From assembly GCA_037101405.1 (NCBI GenBank), contig AP017964.1, forward strand, positions 496,001 to 560,000: 64,000 nt of DNA. Direction: 5' to 3'. The notes under the pieces are model-generated. The model made no database searches. It saw nothing but the letters and a program-made list of their open reading frames with translations, and was not told the DNA's origin. Below, one piece after another: positions 36,012 through 45,278 of the stretch (position 1 is its first letter; each line of letters opens with the position of its first letter). Source of the DNA: Candidatus Megaera polyxenophila. Lineage in GTDB: Bacteria > Pseudomonadota > Alphaproteobacteria > Rickettsiales > Rickettsiaceae. A program made the position numbers and the translations under genes.

Positions 36012-36668
36012 ATGTTAAATAAAGCAGTTATTTTTGTCCTTTCCATTTTTCTTCTGTCATCCTGCGCTACTGGTCCGGAAGGGTATTTTAAAAAATCAGC
36101 TAATAATAAGCTTTTTGATACTAAAGGTGCTAAAGGCGGTAAAAGAGCGCCTTTATATAATAAAAAATATATTACTAAAGCCAAACAAAATGTAGCAAAT
36201 AATGACTACGCTGACGAGGATGACGAATATGATGATTTACTTGAAAACGAAAATATTTCTCAAGCAAATAAAGATATGTATCGCTCAATTCTTGAACAGG
36301 AACTTGAAAGTAAATATATAGGTAAAAAGCCTAAAGAAAAACAAAATAAAACCTATCCTGTTTTAGTCAGAAATAGCCCAAGAGCTGACGATCGCTACTT
36401 GGAGGATAACTCAGCATTAAGAGCAGAACTTGATCAAATAAAAACAATGCTTAATGAAACTAAAAACGAAATGGCTAATTATAGATGTCCAACAGCTCAG
36501 GAACTAGAAAAAGCTCAGACAAGTTCACGGTCTTCGGGCAAAAATACAGATAATCGAAGCGAGAACAGTGAAACTGGTAGCAAACAGAAATCTAAATCTA
36601 TTTCTCCTGCTAAAATTCCTGATCCAAGTAATGAGGCAGACACAACCGAATCTGTTAAATCAATCTAG
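36012..36668 (+). CDS. Predicted lipoprotein with acidic disordered tail
   Basis: A 218-residue protein with a lipobox LLSSC (Cys18) after a hydrophobic leader, so it is probably lipidated. Beyond that it is charged and low-complexity: an Asp/Glu cluster (NDYADEDDEYDDLLENEN), a short coiled coil (ALRAELDQIKTMLNETKNEM) and a Ser/Lys/Asn-rich tail. No domain is recognised. It lies 102 nt after murG. Confidence 0.7.
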   Translation: MLNKAVIFVLSIFLLSSCATGPEGYFKKSANNKLFDTKGAKGGKRAPLYNKKYITKAKQNVANNDYADEDDEYDDLLENENISQANKDMYRSILEQELESKYIGKKPKEKQNKTYPVLVRNSPRADDRYLEDNSALRAELDQIKTMLNETKNEMANYRCPTAQELEKAQTSSRSSGKNTDNRSENSETGSKQKSKSISPAKIPDPSNEADTTESVKSI

Positions 36669-36739
36669 TATTTTCTTGCCAGGAATTGGCTTGCCTTCTG
36701 TAGATTCTCTAAACAAGGGAAAAACAGAAGAGTAACAGT

Positions 36740-36844
36740 ATGAATTCATGGGAGTATATAAACAATTCAGTGGTGGTTGGCACTAATAATGATGGACCAA
36801 GGTCTATAGTTAATAGGTCAACAACGAATAACACCCTCATCTAA
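36740..36844 (+). CDS. Doubtful 34-residue ORF
   Basis: ATG at 36740 reads MNSWEYINNSVVVG and ends after 34 codons. A weak AAGAG precedes it. It may be a gene remnant in the 247-nt gap between the lipoprotein and the acetyltransferase. Nothing else supports it. Confidence 0.15.
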   Translation: MNSWEYINNSVVVGTNNDGPRSIVNRSTTNNTLI

Positions 36845-36915
36845 ATATTAATAAATCGGCTAAATACTAAGGTTTGTGCTATAATTTCTGCCTTGTGCCC
36901 TATATATTTTTACCC

Positions 36916-37461
36916 TCATACCTTTTTTACCATTAAATCGCTTCCATGCCCAATAAAGCATCCTTCGGTAACCTCATACTGACCTGCTTTATTAAAGCCG
37001 GCTTTATTATATACACGGATAGCTCTAGGATTATTTTCATCGGGATCAATAAAAAAAGTATCCGCTTTATTATCAACTTCATCTTTATAAAAAGTGACAA
37101 ATGCAGACAAAGTTGGAGCACCGAGCCCACATCCTAAATATTTTTTATTTCCTATACCAAAATCGAGTGATATGGTATGCCCTACCTGCGACATATTTGC
37201 CAGATGGACTTCTGAAAGATCTGTTTGGTTTCTTTCTAAAATATCTGATAAAATGAAAGCGTACGGCTTGCCATCAATATAACCAACCCAATACTTCGTT
37301 GTGCCAGCAAAATATTTTTGCGGCATTTTATGGATAAAATTTAAGATATCGTCTTTATGATTCTGACTATTATCCCAAAATTCTTGAATATGCTTCTCCT
37401 GAAGCCAGCTAAAAATAATGTCGATATGCTGTAAAGCAGCTTTTTCAAAATGAATATTCAT
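36916..37461 (-). CDS. GNAT acetyltransferase of the AAC(6')/Acetyltransf_8 type
   Basis: A 181-residue protein matching the AAC(6')-like GNAT group: SWLQEKHIQEFWD, HTISLDFGIGNKKYLGCGLGAPTLSAFV with the acetyl-CoA loop, and FIDPDENNPRAIRVYNKAGF. Members acetylate aminoglycosides or siderophore-like and polyamine substrates. The chromosomal, non-mobile context gives no reason to assume a resistance function. Confidence 0.8.
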   Translation of the reverse strand: MNIHFEKAALQHIDIIFSWLQEKHIQEFWDNSQNHKDDILNFIHKMPQKYFAGTTKYWVGYIDGKPYAFILSDILERNQTDLSEVHLANMSQVGHTISLDFGIGNKKYLGCGLGAPTLSAFVTFYKDEVDNKADTFFIDPDENNPRAIRVYNKAGFNKAGQYEVTEGCFIGHGSDLMVKKV

Positions 37462-37524
37462 AATTCTTTCTAAAATATAACTAAGACCTTCTCAACGTGT
37501 TGCACTAGTCGGTCCTGACTTCTA

Positions 37525-38544
37525 TTACTTACCGTTTGGCTTTTGAATTAGTAAGTTATTACTATTGTTAGTCAGATTATTTTCAAAATCATATAATTCC
37601 AGCATAAAATATTCATTCTCTGGCAATTTTGTTTGTGGAAAAATTGTGCTAAACTCATTAAGAAATGATTTAAATAACCTACCTTTAGCTATTACTGTTC
37701 TAATGCCAACCGGAATCTTATTATGAAGGGCATAAGAGAAAATAACCGGATAAGCTAGGTTACCGACTTTCATGTTTATCTTATTACCGGAAGATTTTGA
37801 ATCATAAATTACTTCACTATTGCTAAGTTTAGTAATTCTAGCATTATAAACCGAATTGCCCCCACACAATAGAGGTAACTTATAAGCTATTTCATCATCA
37901 AAAACTTTAACATCTTCATCTACAAAATTTTGTGGCATTATTTCTTTAAGAGTTACATTAAGTTTAAAACTATCTACTTTATCAGTTTGTGCCCCTACCC
38001 TATCTGTATACTTACTTGAAATTACGGCATGCCTTGTTTGCCCAACTTTCATGCCAACAATAACGGCATCCACGCCAGGAGCTATTTGGTCACTACCAAG
38101 AGGATAAGTAACTGTTTTTTCGCTAATAAGCATATTATTAGCAGCTAGAATCTTATACGCCACAGTTACCACATGTCCGCATGTTGCTGGGCCTTCCCCG
38201 CCTTCGCCAAAAGTTTTTATATCAAACATGGCCTCGACTAAATTGTCGTTGTTAATCTTAAATCCTTGTCCTGAACCGGCCATCGGTTTATTTATAGGTT
38301 GCAGAATATTTTCAAAAAACATTCTTCCTTCATCTGTTTTTAAAACATTAACAAGCACATTCGAAATAGTCTTTTCAACAAAATTACCGGTCATATCGGT
38401 AGGAACTTGGGTGCTAGAGCTAGAATTATCAGGTTTATTCTTATCATTCATTTCAACAGGGGGGACTTTAATACCGTCGATATTATGTTTAAATATCATG
38501 TAAATAATAGCAATTGAAATGATTAAAGTTAATATTTTTTGCAT
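37525..38544 (-). CDS. Membrane-anchored FKBP-like protein
   Basis: A 339-residue protein with an N-terminal hydrophobic anchor (residues 2-19) and a Ser/Asn-rich linker. Residues 115-215 resemble an FKBP peptidyl-prolyl isomerase domain: GEGGEGPATCGHVVTVAYKIL, PLGSDQIAPGVDAVIVGMKVGQTRHAVISSKY. A second region after residue 225 (YKLPLLCGGNSVYNARITKL) may be a diverged repeat. The periplasmic location is inferred from the anchor. Aromatic residues of the isomerase pocket are only partly kept, so a chaperone role without isomerase activity is possible. Confidence 0.65.
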   Translation of the reverse strand: MQKILTLIISIAIIYMIFKHNIDGIKVPPVEMNDKNKPDNSSSSTQVPTDMTGNFVEKTISNVLVNVLKTDEGRMFFENILQPINKPMAGSGQGFKINNDNLVEAMFDIKTFGEGGEGPATCGHVVTVAYKILAANNMLISEKTVTYPLGSDQIAPGVDAVIVGMKVGQTRHAVISSKYTDRVGAQTDKVDSFKLNVTLKEIMPQNFVDEDVKVFDDEIAYKLPLLCGGNSVYNARITKLSNSEVIYDSKSSGNKINMKVGNLAYPVIFSYALHNKIPVGIRTVIAKGRLFKSFLNEFSTIFPQTKLPENEYFMLELYDFENNLTNNSNNLLIQKPNGK

Positions 38545-38790
38545 CGTTATATTTCCTGTATTTTTAACTAATTACCCAGATAGTAAATTAAGAGCTTAGA
38601 AATTACAAATAACACTCTTCTTAACAACAAAAAACTTTTTCCATTCTGTGGTAATATGTGAGGCTTTTTGACCCAGTTCTAAGAAACTGCTAATTCTAAT
38701 TTAATATTAAACTATTCACATAAATAAGAATTTATTATGCTCATAGCAAGCACCACAATATCTGGGATAATTTATTTTATAATGGTTTCT

Positions 38791-39444
38791 ATGAAATTTA
38801 ATATATTTTTTGCTTTCATATTCATAAACATAATTTGTCTTAACAAGAGCTTGGCAGATTCTTCACATTCTGATTTCTATTTAAATAAAATGAATTTTTG
38901 CAAAATCACCCCAAAAGCAGAGAATAACTACGAACCAGAAAATTTTGAATTAACTAATAATTTATTACGTGAAACCGGCCAAGAGTCTTTGTACTGCGGG
39001 GAAAAAATTATTATAACCGGAGTAGTGGTAGATCAAAACTGTGTTCCAGTCGGTGATGCTAAAGTATATATTTGGCAAATTAACTGCAAAGGAAAATATC
39101 CTTACCAGCCCTTTAAAAAAGATCTCAATAAAAAACTTATAGATACTGATAAAACCCTCACTTTTACTGGTAACGGAGTTGCCACAACAAATAATAAAGG
39201 GGAATTTCACTTTATTACGGTATACCCTCCGGCGGTTCATGGAATTGAATCCCATATTAATGTTAGGGTTGAGCACAGAAAGCTTGGAAACTTACAAACG
39301 CGCCTGTTTTTAAAAGGACACAAGCTTGCTACTCCTGAATATTACCCAGAACTGTCTAATATTTATGAAGTTGCCTCCAAGAAAAATATTAGTATCTACA
39401 GTTATCAGATAGTAATAGCTGGTGAAAGTGAAGATAATTATTAG
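38791..39444 (+). CDS. Exported intradiol-dioxygenase-like protein with altered iron site
   Basis: A 217-residue protein from ATG 38791, which gives a clean signal peptide (MKFNIFFAFIFINIICLNKSLA); an ATG at 38737 would add 18 residues and spoil it. The core matches protocatechuate 3,4-dioxygenase beta-like proteins: IITGVVVDQNCVPVGDAKVYIWQINCKGKYPYQ and GEFHFITVYPPAVHGIESHINVRVEH. The usual PGPY Tyr ligand region is PPAV and the final H-I-H pair is H-I-N, so at least one iron ligand seems missing. A binding rather than catalytic role is likely. Comparable proteins occur in Rickettsia. Confidence 0.75.
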   Translation: MKFNIFFAFIFINIICLNKSLADSSHSDFYLNKMNFCKITPKAENNYEPENFELTNNLLRETGQESLYCGEKIIITGVVVDQNCVPVGDAKVYIWQINCKGKYPYQPFKKDLNKKLIDTDKTLTFTGNGVATTNNKGEFHFITVYPPAVHGIESHINVRVEHRKLGNLQTRLFLKGHKLATPEYYPELSNIYEVASKKNISIYSYQIVIAGESEDNY

Positions 39445-39687
39445 TTTTACTAACTAATTAAGATCGGAAAGCTTTATGTATTAGGAAAATATGAGATCTT
39501 CAAGTCCAATTATACTATTGTCTTCTATGCTCCTTTTTGCCGCAAACTAAAGACGATAGCCAACCCTTTTTATGCGGCATAACAAGAAGTGTCCTTTGTA
39601 GATCTCCCCCTAGGATATTTTTAAGTATTAGAGGAAGTATTGGCACTTTTCGTAATAATTATTTTACAGAATGCGTTTGTACCAGAA

Positions 39688-41505
39688 TCAATTGTCACCT
39701 ACTTTTAGAGCAGCAATAAAGGCGGATTGCGGAATTTCAACATTCCCTATATTTCTCATTCGTTTTTTCCCAGCTTTCTGCTTTTCAAGCAATTTTCTTT
39801 TACGGGTAATATCACCGCCATAACATTTTGCTAAAACATCTTTCCTCATAGCTTTAACATTTTCCCTGGCTATTATTTTCCCACCTATTGCAGCTTGAAT
39901 GGCAATTTGAAATAACTGCCTTGGAATTAAATCTTTTAACCTTGCACATAATTCCCGACCTCTTGATTCGGCTCTGGATTTGTGAACAATTATCGATAGC
40001 GCATCTACTGGATCACTGTTAACCATAATAGTAAGTTTAACCAAATTACTTTCTTGATACCCATCTATTTCCCAGTCAAAGCTTGCATAACCCTTGCTAC
40101 AACCTTTTAAACGATCGTAAAAATCAAAAACAATCTCATTGAGCGGTAATCTATATATAACCATTATTCTTCCGGCGATGTATTTCATGTCAACTTGCTC
40201 TCCCCTTTTATCCGTACAGAGGGTAAGTACCGAACCTAAATATTCTTCAGGAACCATAATAGTTGCACGAATCCATGGCTCTAACATGGTTTCTATTGTC
40301 TGCGGATCAGGGAAATCAGCCGGATTATGAACTTCCACCTGTTTTCCGCCTCTTAAATTCACTTTATATACGACACTTGGTGCTGTTGTAATCAGATCCA
40401 GATCAAATTCACGCTCTAACCTTTCCTGGACGATTTCAAGATGCAGAAGTCCAAGGAAACCACATCTAAATCCAAAACCAAGAGCAGTCGAACTTTCCGT
40501 TTCAAATTCAAGGCTGGCATCATTAAGCCTAAGCTTACCTAGGGAATCTTTTAAACGCTCAAAATCTGATGCATCCGCTGGAAACAAGCTGCAAAACACT
40601 ACCGGTAAATTAGGTTTGAATCCAGGTAGCATTTTTACTTCAATTTTACTATCTTCGGTAATTGTATCACCGACTTTACATTCTGTTACCTGCTTGATTG
40701 AAGCAGTAAAAAAACCTAATTGGCCACTCTCCAGAACATCACACATTACTTTCTTAGGAGTAAAATAACCGACATTATCAACAATATAAGTGTTTTTTGT
40801 CGATAACATTTTGATTTTCATATTCTTCTTTAACTGGCCTTGGAAAATCCTAACCAGAATTACCACGCCTAGATACTGATCATACCAGCTGTCTACTAAC
40901 AGAGCTTTGAGAATATTAGGATTTTCATCTTGGACAAAATCATTCTTTGGAGCTGGAAGTCTTGTAACAATCGCTTCTAAGACATCTTCTATACCGATAC
41001 CGCTTTTAGCCGACACTAGTAGTGCATCAGAAGCATCTATTCCTATAACATTTTCTATCTGTTCTTTGATCATCTCGGGTTCTGCTGCCGGCAAATCAAT
41101 TTTATTTAAAACCGGAACAATTTCATGGTTATTATCAATTGCCTGGTAAACATTAGCCAAGGTCTGAGCCTCAACACCCTGGCTTGCGTCAACTACCAAG
41201 AGCGACCCTTCACATGCAGCAAGCGACCTACTAACCTCATAAGAAAAGTCGACATGACCTGGTGTATCCATGAGGTTGAGCTGGTATGTATTACCGTCTT
41301 TAGCTTTATACTTCAGCCTAACTGTTTGGGCCTTAATAGTAATGCCACGTTCCCTTTCAATATCCATTGAATCAAGCACTTGCTGGCTCATCTCCCTTTT
41401 TTCCAGTCCTCCGCAATATTCAATGAGTCTATCAGCTAAAGTAGATTTTCCGTGGTCAATATGGGCTATAATTGCAAAATTCCGGATAAATTTTTGTTCA
41501 GTCAT
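39688..41505 (-). CDS. lepA: Elongation factor 4 (LepA)
   Basis: A 605-residue translational GTPase with G1 [14 protein letters not shown]2 [11 protein letters not shown]3 [13 protein letters not shown]4 NKIDLP and a C-terminal LepA domain ending [28 protein letters not shown]. Length is normal. Divergent from prfB across a 327-bp gap. Confidence 0.98.
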   Translation of the reverse strand: MTEQKFIRNFAIIAHIDHGKSTLADRLIEYCGGLEKREMSQQVLDSMDIERERGITIKAQTVRLKYKAKDGNTYQLNLMDTPGHVDFSYEVSRSLAACEGSLLVVDASQGVEAQTLANVYQAIDNNHEIVPVLNKIDLPAAEPEMIKEQIENVIGIDASDALLVSAKSGIGIEDVLEAIVTRLPAPKNDFVQDENPNILKALLVDSWYDQYLGVVILVRIFQGQLKKNMKIKMLSTKNTYIVDNVGYFTPKKVMCDVLESGQLGFFTASIKQVTECKVGDTITEDSKIEVKMLPGFKPNLPVVFCSLFPADASDFERLKDSLGKLRLNDASLEFETESSTALGFGFRCGFLGLLHLEIVQERLEREFDLDLITTAPSVVYKVNLRGGKQVEVHNPADFPDPQTIETMLEPWIRATIMVPEEYLGSVLTLCTDKRGEQVDMKYIAGRIMVIYRLPLNEIVFDFYDRLKGCSKGYASFDWEIDGYQESNLVKLTIMVNSDPVDALSIIVHKSRAESRGRELCARLKDLIPRQLFQIAIQAAIGGKIIARENVKAMRKDVLAKCYGGDITRKRKLLEKQKAGKKRMRNIGNVEIPQSAFIAALKVGDN

Positions 41506-41832
41506 TTTGTTCTAAAAATCTTGATAAGCTATAATTTATACTCATTAACTTAAAAATGAGCCATTAACGGCCACATTATAACACTTATTTTGCTTAATCC
41601 TAGAAAAATTAATAAGAAGCTAGAGCACTGCTTTATATTTACTGAAATTAAATTGAAAAAGCACCTTAAGAAGAGCAGAACATTAGTAAACCAAGTATCT
41701 TAATATTACCTTGACCATTTGTTGTTAAATCGTTTATAATTCCACGAATCCACGTTTACAGAATTATTCAGGTAAAAAGGTTATCTGACATACCTGCGGT
41801 AAAGGGGAACAAAATATAAAAAAGAAATAAAG
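41506..41832. other. lepA-prfB divergent intergenic region
   Basis: No ORF is seen. It holds the prfB promoter at 41711-41740 and a TATAAT-like hexamer on the minus strand at 41575-41580 that may serve lepA, but without a clear -35 box. Confidence 0.5.
41711..41740 (+). promoter_or_regulatory. Sigma-70-type promoter upstream of prfB
   Basis: TTGACC (41711-41716) and TATAAT (41735-41740) are 18 nt apart. A start near 41747 would leave a leader of about 85 nt before prfB. Confidence 0.65.
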
Positions 41833-42937
41833 ATGCGGGCAGAAATAGAAAATCTTAAAACCAGAATTGAGCAATCTTTAATATTGCTCCGGAGGTCTCT
41901 TTGACATTGATGAGGCAAGAAAAAGGCTAACTGCTCTCGAAGAACAAGCAAATAAGCCAGATCTTTGGAATGACCAAAAAAAGGCGACTTTATTGCTAAA
42001 AGAAAAAAGAGTTTTGGAAAATACCCTAAACTCTTTTGATAAAATTAATAATGGTCTTACTGATAACATTGAACTTGCTAATATAGCCGAAGAGGAAAAT
42101 GATGAAGCTGTATTAGACCAAGTAGAAAAAGAGCTAACAGAACTTGCTAGTATAGCTACAAAATTTGAAACTGAATGTCTGTTTTCTGGCGAAGCTGATA
42201 TTAATAACTGCTTTCTTGAGATCAATGCCGGAGCAGGTGGAACAGAAAGTCATGACTGGGCATCGATGATGATGCGTATGTACTTACGCTTTGCCGAACG
42301 TCTTGGATTTAAGACAGAAATAATTAATATTATTGCCGGAGAGGAAGCTGGGGTTAAATCTTGCTGTATAAAAATAAAAGGAGAAATGGCTTTTGGATGG
42401 TTTAGAACCGAATCAGGGGTACATAGGCTTGTCCGTATTTCTCCTTTTAATGCTGCCGGTAAAAGAATGACGAGCTTTGCTTCCTGTTGGGTGTATCCGG
42501 AAATTGATGATAATATAGATATTACTATTGAGGAAAAAGATTTAAGAATAGACACATACCGAGCATCGGGCGCGGGCGGGCAGCATGTTAACACTACCGA
42601 TTCCGCAGTCCGAATAACCCATATCCCAACAAATATCGTAGTGCAATGTCAGAACGATAGATCACAGCACAGAAACAAAGCTGAAGCTATGTCCATGCTT
42701 AAGGCAAGATTATATGATTTAGAAATAAAAAAACAGAACGAAGAAATAGATAAGGAAAACGCTGCAAAAACCGATATTAGCTGGGGTCACCAAATCAGAT
42801 CATACGTATTACAACCCTATCAAATGGTTAAAGACCTTCGAACAGAATACGAAACGTCCGACTCAAATGGTGTTTTAGATGGTAATTTAGGAAAATTTGT
42901 CTCCGCTGCCTTAGCACAAAAAGCAGCAAAGTATTAA
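41833..42937 (+). CDS. prfB: Peptide chain release factor 2, with programmed +1 frameshift
   Basis: Translation begins at ATG 41833 and runs 23 codons to an in-frame TGA at 41902-41904. A +1 shift at CTT-T (join 41833-41901 with 41903-42937) continues as DIDEARKRLTALEEQANKP, giving 367 residues. The GGQ loop (SGAGGQHVNTTDSAVR) and the RF2 specificity SPF (RISPFNAAGKRMTSFAS) are intact. RF2 recognises UAA and UGA; low RF2 increases the pause at TGA and hence the shift, so the gene self-regulates. A start at 41993 would omit the N-terminal domain. Confidence 0.97.
41890..41905 (+). promoter_or_regulatory. prfB recoding signal
   Basis: CGGAGG TCT CTT TGA C: the Shine-Dalgarno-like GGAGG lies 3 nt before the slippery CTT and the in-frame TGA is followed by C, the poor-termination context. 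Matches the classical RF2 autoregulatory site. Confidence 0.93.
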
Positions 42938-42965
42938 CTCATACTTTAAATAGGTAAAAGTTATT

Positions 42966-43274
42966 ATGCGTTTAACCGAAGCTCAAGTGAAAGCTATCCG
43001 AGAGAGTTTTTCTTTATATTTTATGAAAGGAGATAAAATATGGTTATTTGGTTCCAGGGTTGACGATTCTAAAAAAGGCGGCGATATAGACCTCTACGTA
43101 GAAACAAATTATGACGATTTATTTATTGTCACAAAAAAGGAAATAGAGTTTGTAACTAATCTAAAAAAAATTATTGGAGATCAAAAAATTGATATTGTTG
43201 TTAATGTTTTATCACAAAACCAGCAATTATCAATATATGCCGAAGCCAAAAACACAGGGGTACAACTTTTATGA
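42966..43274 (+). CDS. MNT-type minimal nucleotidyltransferase (antitoxin MntA-like)
   Basis: A 102-residue protein with the Pol-beta-like nucleotidyltransferase motif GSRVDDSKKGGDIDLYVET (GSx10DxD) and a third acidic residue in KIDIVV. In HEPN/MNT modules the MNT partner AMPylates and silences the HEPN ribonuclease. Its TGA overlaps the ATG of the next gene as ATGA, as is usual for this module. Confidence 0.85.
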   Translation: MRLTEAQVKAIRESFSLYFMKGDKIWLFGSRVDDSKKGGDIDLYVETNYDDLFIVTKKEIEFVTNLKKIIGDQKIDIVVNVLSQNQQLSIYAEAKNTGVQLL

Positions 43275-43727
43275 AACAACGTTCCTTTTTAGCTTATTAT
43301 GCAAATATACCAGATATCCAATCTACCAGACTAAAAGAGGCATTAACACACGTAAATAAATTAATACCACTTTCTGCTGCTGTTTTAGCTAATTTACCGA
43401 CAGATAAATTGGCTTTTTTTTGATATGATGACAACACGTTTTGGTAAATTACAAGATATTATTGGCTCTAAAATTTTTCCTCTCATCCTTAATCTTCTTG
43501 AAGAAGACGCTGTTGCATTTATTGATAAACTAAATAAACTAGAAAAATTAGGCTATATAGAAGATGCAAACTGGTGGAGAGAATTGCGTGAAATAAGAAA
43601 TAAAATAGCTCATTATTATCTTGATGATCACGATTTAATTTGCTCCCACATCTCTGTAGCTACTATTAAAGCAGCTGGATTAATAGAGTTTTGGCAAAAA
43701 TTAAAAACCAAAATAGTAAGGTTATAA
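43271..43727 (+). pseudogene. HEPN ribonuclease toxin gene broken by one-base shift in a T8 run
   Basis: ATG at 43271 reads MKQRSFLAYYANIPDIQ and stops at TGA 43421-43423 after 50 codons. Removing one T from the T8 tract at 43414-43421 joins it to the following frame (DMMTTRFGKLQDIIG), giving about 151 residues of a HEPN/HepT protein. The RNase motif RNKIAH (R-x4-H) with the YY that follows is kept downstream. The intact downstream frame could start at 43425. It is either a recent inactivation, a slippage switch, or a sequencing error in the homopolymer. Confidence 0.75.
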
Positions 43728-43826
43728 ACAATTTTATACCAAATCATCCCAGGCTTTGTTTTTTTCTGTAAAACAAATAGGTTCTGGTAAAATTATAGAA
43801 GAAATTGCTTACTCTAAAAATAACTT

Positions 43827-45191
43827 ATGGCTTTATCAAAACAAACAGGTAAAAAAATTGGCATTTTTGGTCTGGGGCTTACTGGTACTTCAGTATATAG
43901 AAGCCTAATGACCATTGTTAAAGAACTTATATGTTATGATGACTCCAAAGTAAATATCGAAAAATTTATCAAAGAGTTTAGCAGCTCTCATGTACTGTCA
44001 ATAAATAATGAAAAATGGAAAACACTTAATAAAATTGTTATAAGCCCAGGCATCCCACGTTCTCACCAGATTTTTCAAATAGCATCAGAAAATAAAATTC
44101 CTGTTACTTCTGATATTGAACTTTTTATAGAAGAGAATCCCAATTCCGAATTTATTTTTATTACTGGCACTAACGGCAAAAGTACTGTTACCGCACTTAC
44201 CGGACATATCCTACACAAGGCAGGGTTAGATTATCACGTTGGCGGCAATATTGGTAAAGCTGTAATGTCACTACCTTATCATAGAAAAGGTTATGTTTTT
44301 GAGCTATCTTCATTCCAGATTGAGCTTTTAACCAGAATAGATGCTAAAATATCTGTAATTACCAATATAACGCCAGACCATCTAGACCGCTATAAAAACG
44401 TAGAAGATTATGCGCGCGTAAAGGAAAAAATTTTCACCCCTAATTCCTTGAAAATTATTGGGGTAAATAGCCTTATCACACGAAACATTTATCGCAAATT
44501 CAAAAAAGTTTATAATCCAAAAATAATTCCTATATCTAATAGCAAGCAAATTGAAGGAGGAATATTTTGCGATAATAATTATTTATATGATAATATAGAA
44601 AGTAATAAAGTTAGCCTCCCACTTCCCTCTTTGCCACATTTACAAGGGTTTCACAATAAGGAAAATATTGCTATTGCGTACGCAATATGCAAGTCACTTT
44701 CAGTTCCCACCTCTGTTATTATCAAAACTTTAGAGAGCTTTAAAGGACTTGAGCATAGAATGCAATACATTGGTAGTTATAAAAATATAAATTTTTATAA
44801 TGATAGTAAAGCAACTAATATTTCTTCCGCCCTAGCCTCTCTGTCTGCTTTTAATAATATTATTTGGTTTGCAGGGGGAAAATTTAAAGAAGAGAGTTTC
44901 GATGAATTAAAACCAGTCCTAAAAAATATTAAAAAAGCTTATTTTTTTGGTGAAAGCAAAAATTTATTTGCTGAATTTTTATATCTGGTTTCCTCCCAAA
45001 AACCTGGATATGAACTATGCGAAAACCTAGAAGAAGCATTCAATAAAGCTATGGAATATTCTATAAAAACATCAGAGAAACTAAACTTCTTACTAGCACC
45101 CGCCTGCGCATCTTACGATCAGTTTAAAAATTTCGAAGAACGAGGCGCATTATTTGTAAAATTAGTGCAAGATGTTAAAAATAAGCTTTAA
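43827..45191 (+). CDS. murD: UDP-N-acetylmuramoylalanine--D-glutamate ligase
   Basis: A 454-residue Mur ligase that adds D-Glu to UDP-MurNAc-L-Ala. GTNGKSTVTAL is the ATP loop; ITNITPDHLDRY, HRMQYIGSYKNINFYNDSKATN and LLAPACASYDQFKNFEERG are family signatures. Isolated from murG in this window. Confidence 0.96.
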   Translation: MALSKQTGKKIGIFGLGLTGTSVYRSLMTIVKELICYDDSKVNIEKFIKEFSSSHVLSINNEKWKTLNKIVISPGIPRSHQIFQIASENKIPVTSDIELFIEENPNSEFIFITGTNGKSTVTALTGHILHKAGLDYHVGGNIGKAVMSLPYHRKGYVFELSSFQIELLTRIDAKISVITNITPDHLDRYKNVEDYARVKEKIFTPNSLKIIGVNSLITRNIYRKFKKVYNPKIIPISNSKQIEGGIFCDNNYLYDNIESNKVSLPLPSLPHLQGFHNKENIAIAYAICKSLSVPTSVIIKTLESFKGLEHRMQYIGSYKNINFYNDSKATNISSALASLSAFNNIIWFAGGKFKEESFDELKPVLKNIKKAYFFGESKNLFAEFLYLVSSQKPGYELCENLEEAFNKAMEYSIKTSEKLNFLLAPACASYDQFKNFEERGALFVKLVQDVKNKL

Positions 45192-45278
45192 ACTTAACCT
45201 TAACCTTTCTCTGGTCAAGATTATTAATATTACTAAAACTAGCGATTTTAGTAGGTGTAAACTACCATACAATTTTCC

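Noticed and set aside
36916-37461. Aminoglycoside resistance gene
   Set aside because: Similarity to AAC(6')-type GNAT proteins is at family level only, and the gene is in ordinary chromosomal context.
39445-39687. Small RNA or gene between the dioxygenase-like gene and lepA
   Set aside because: I looked for a conserved RNA or ORF in this 243-nt gap and found only short open stretches without start signals.
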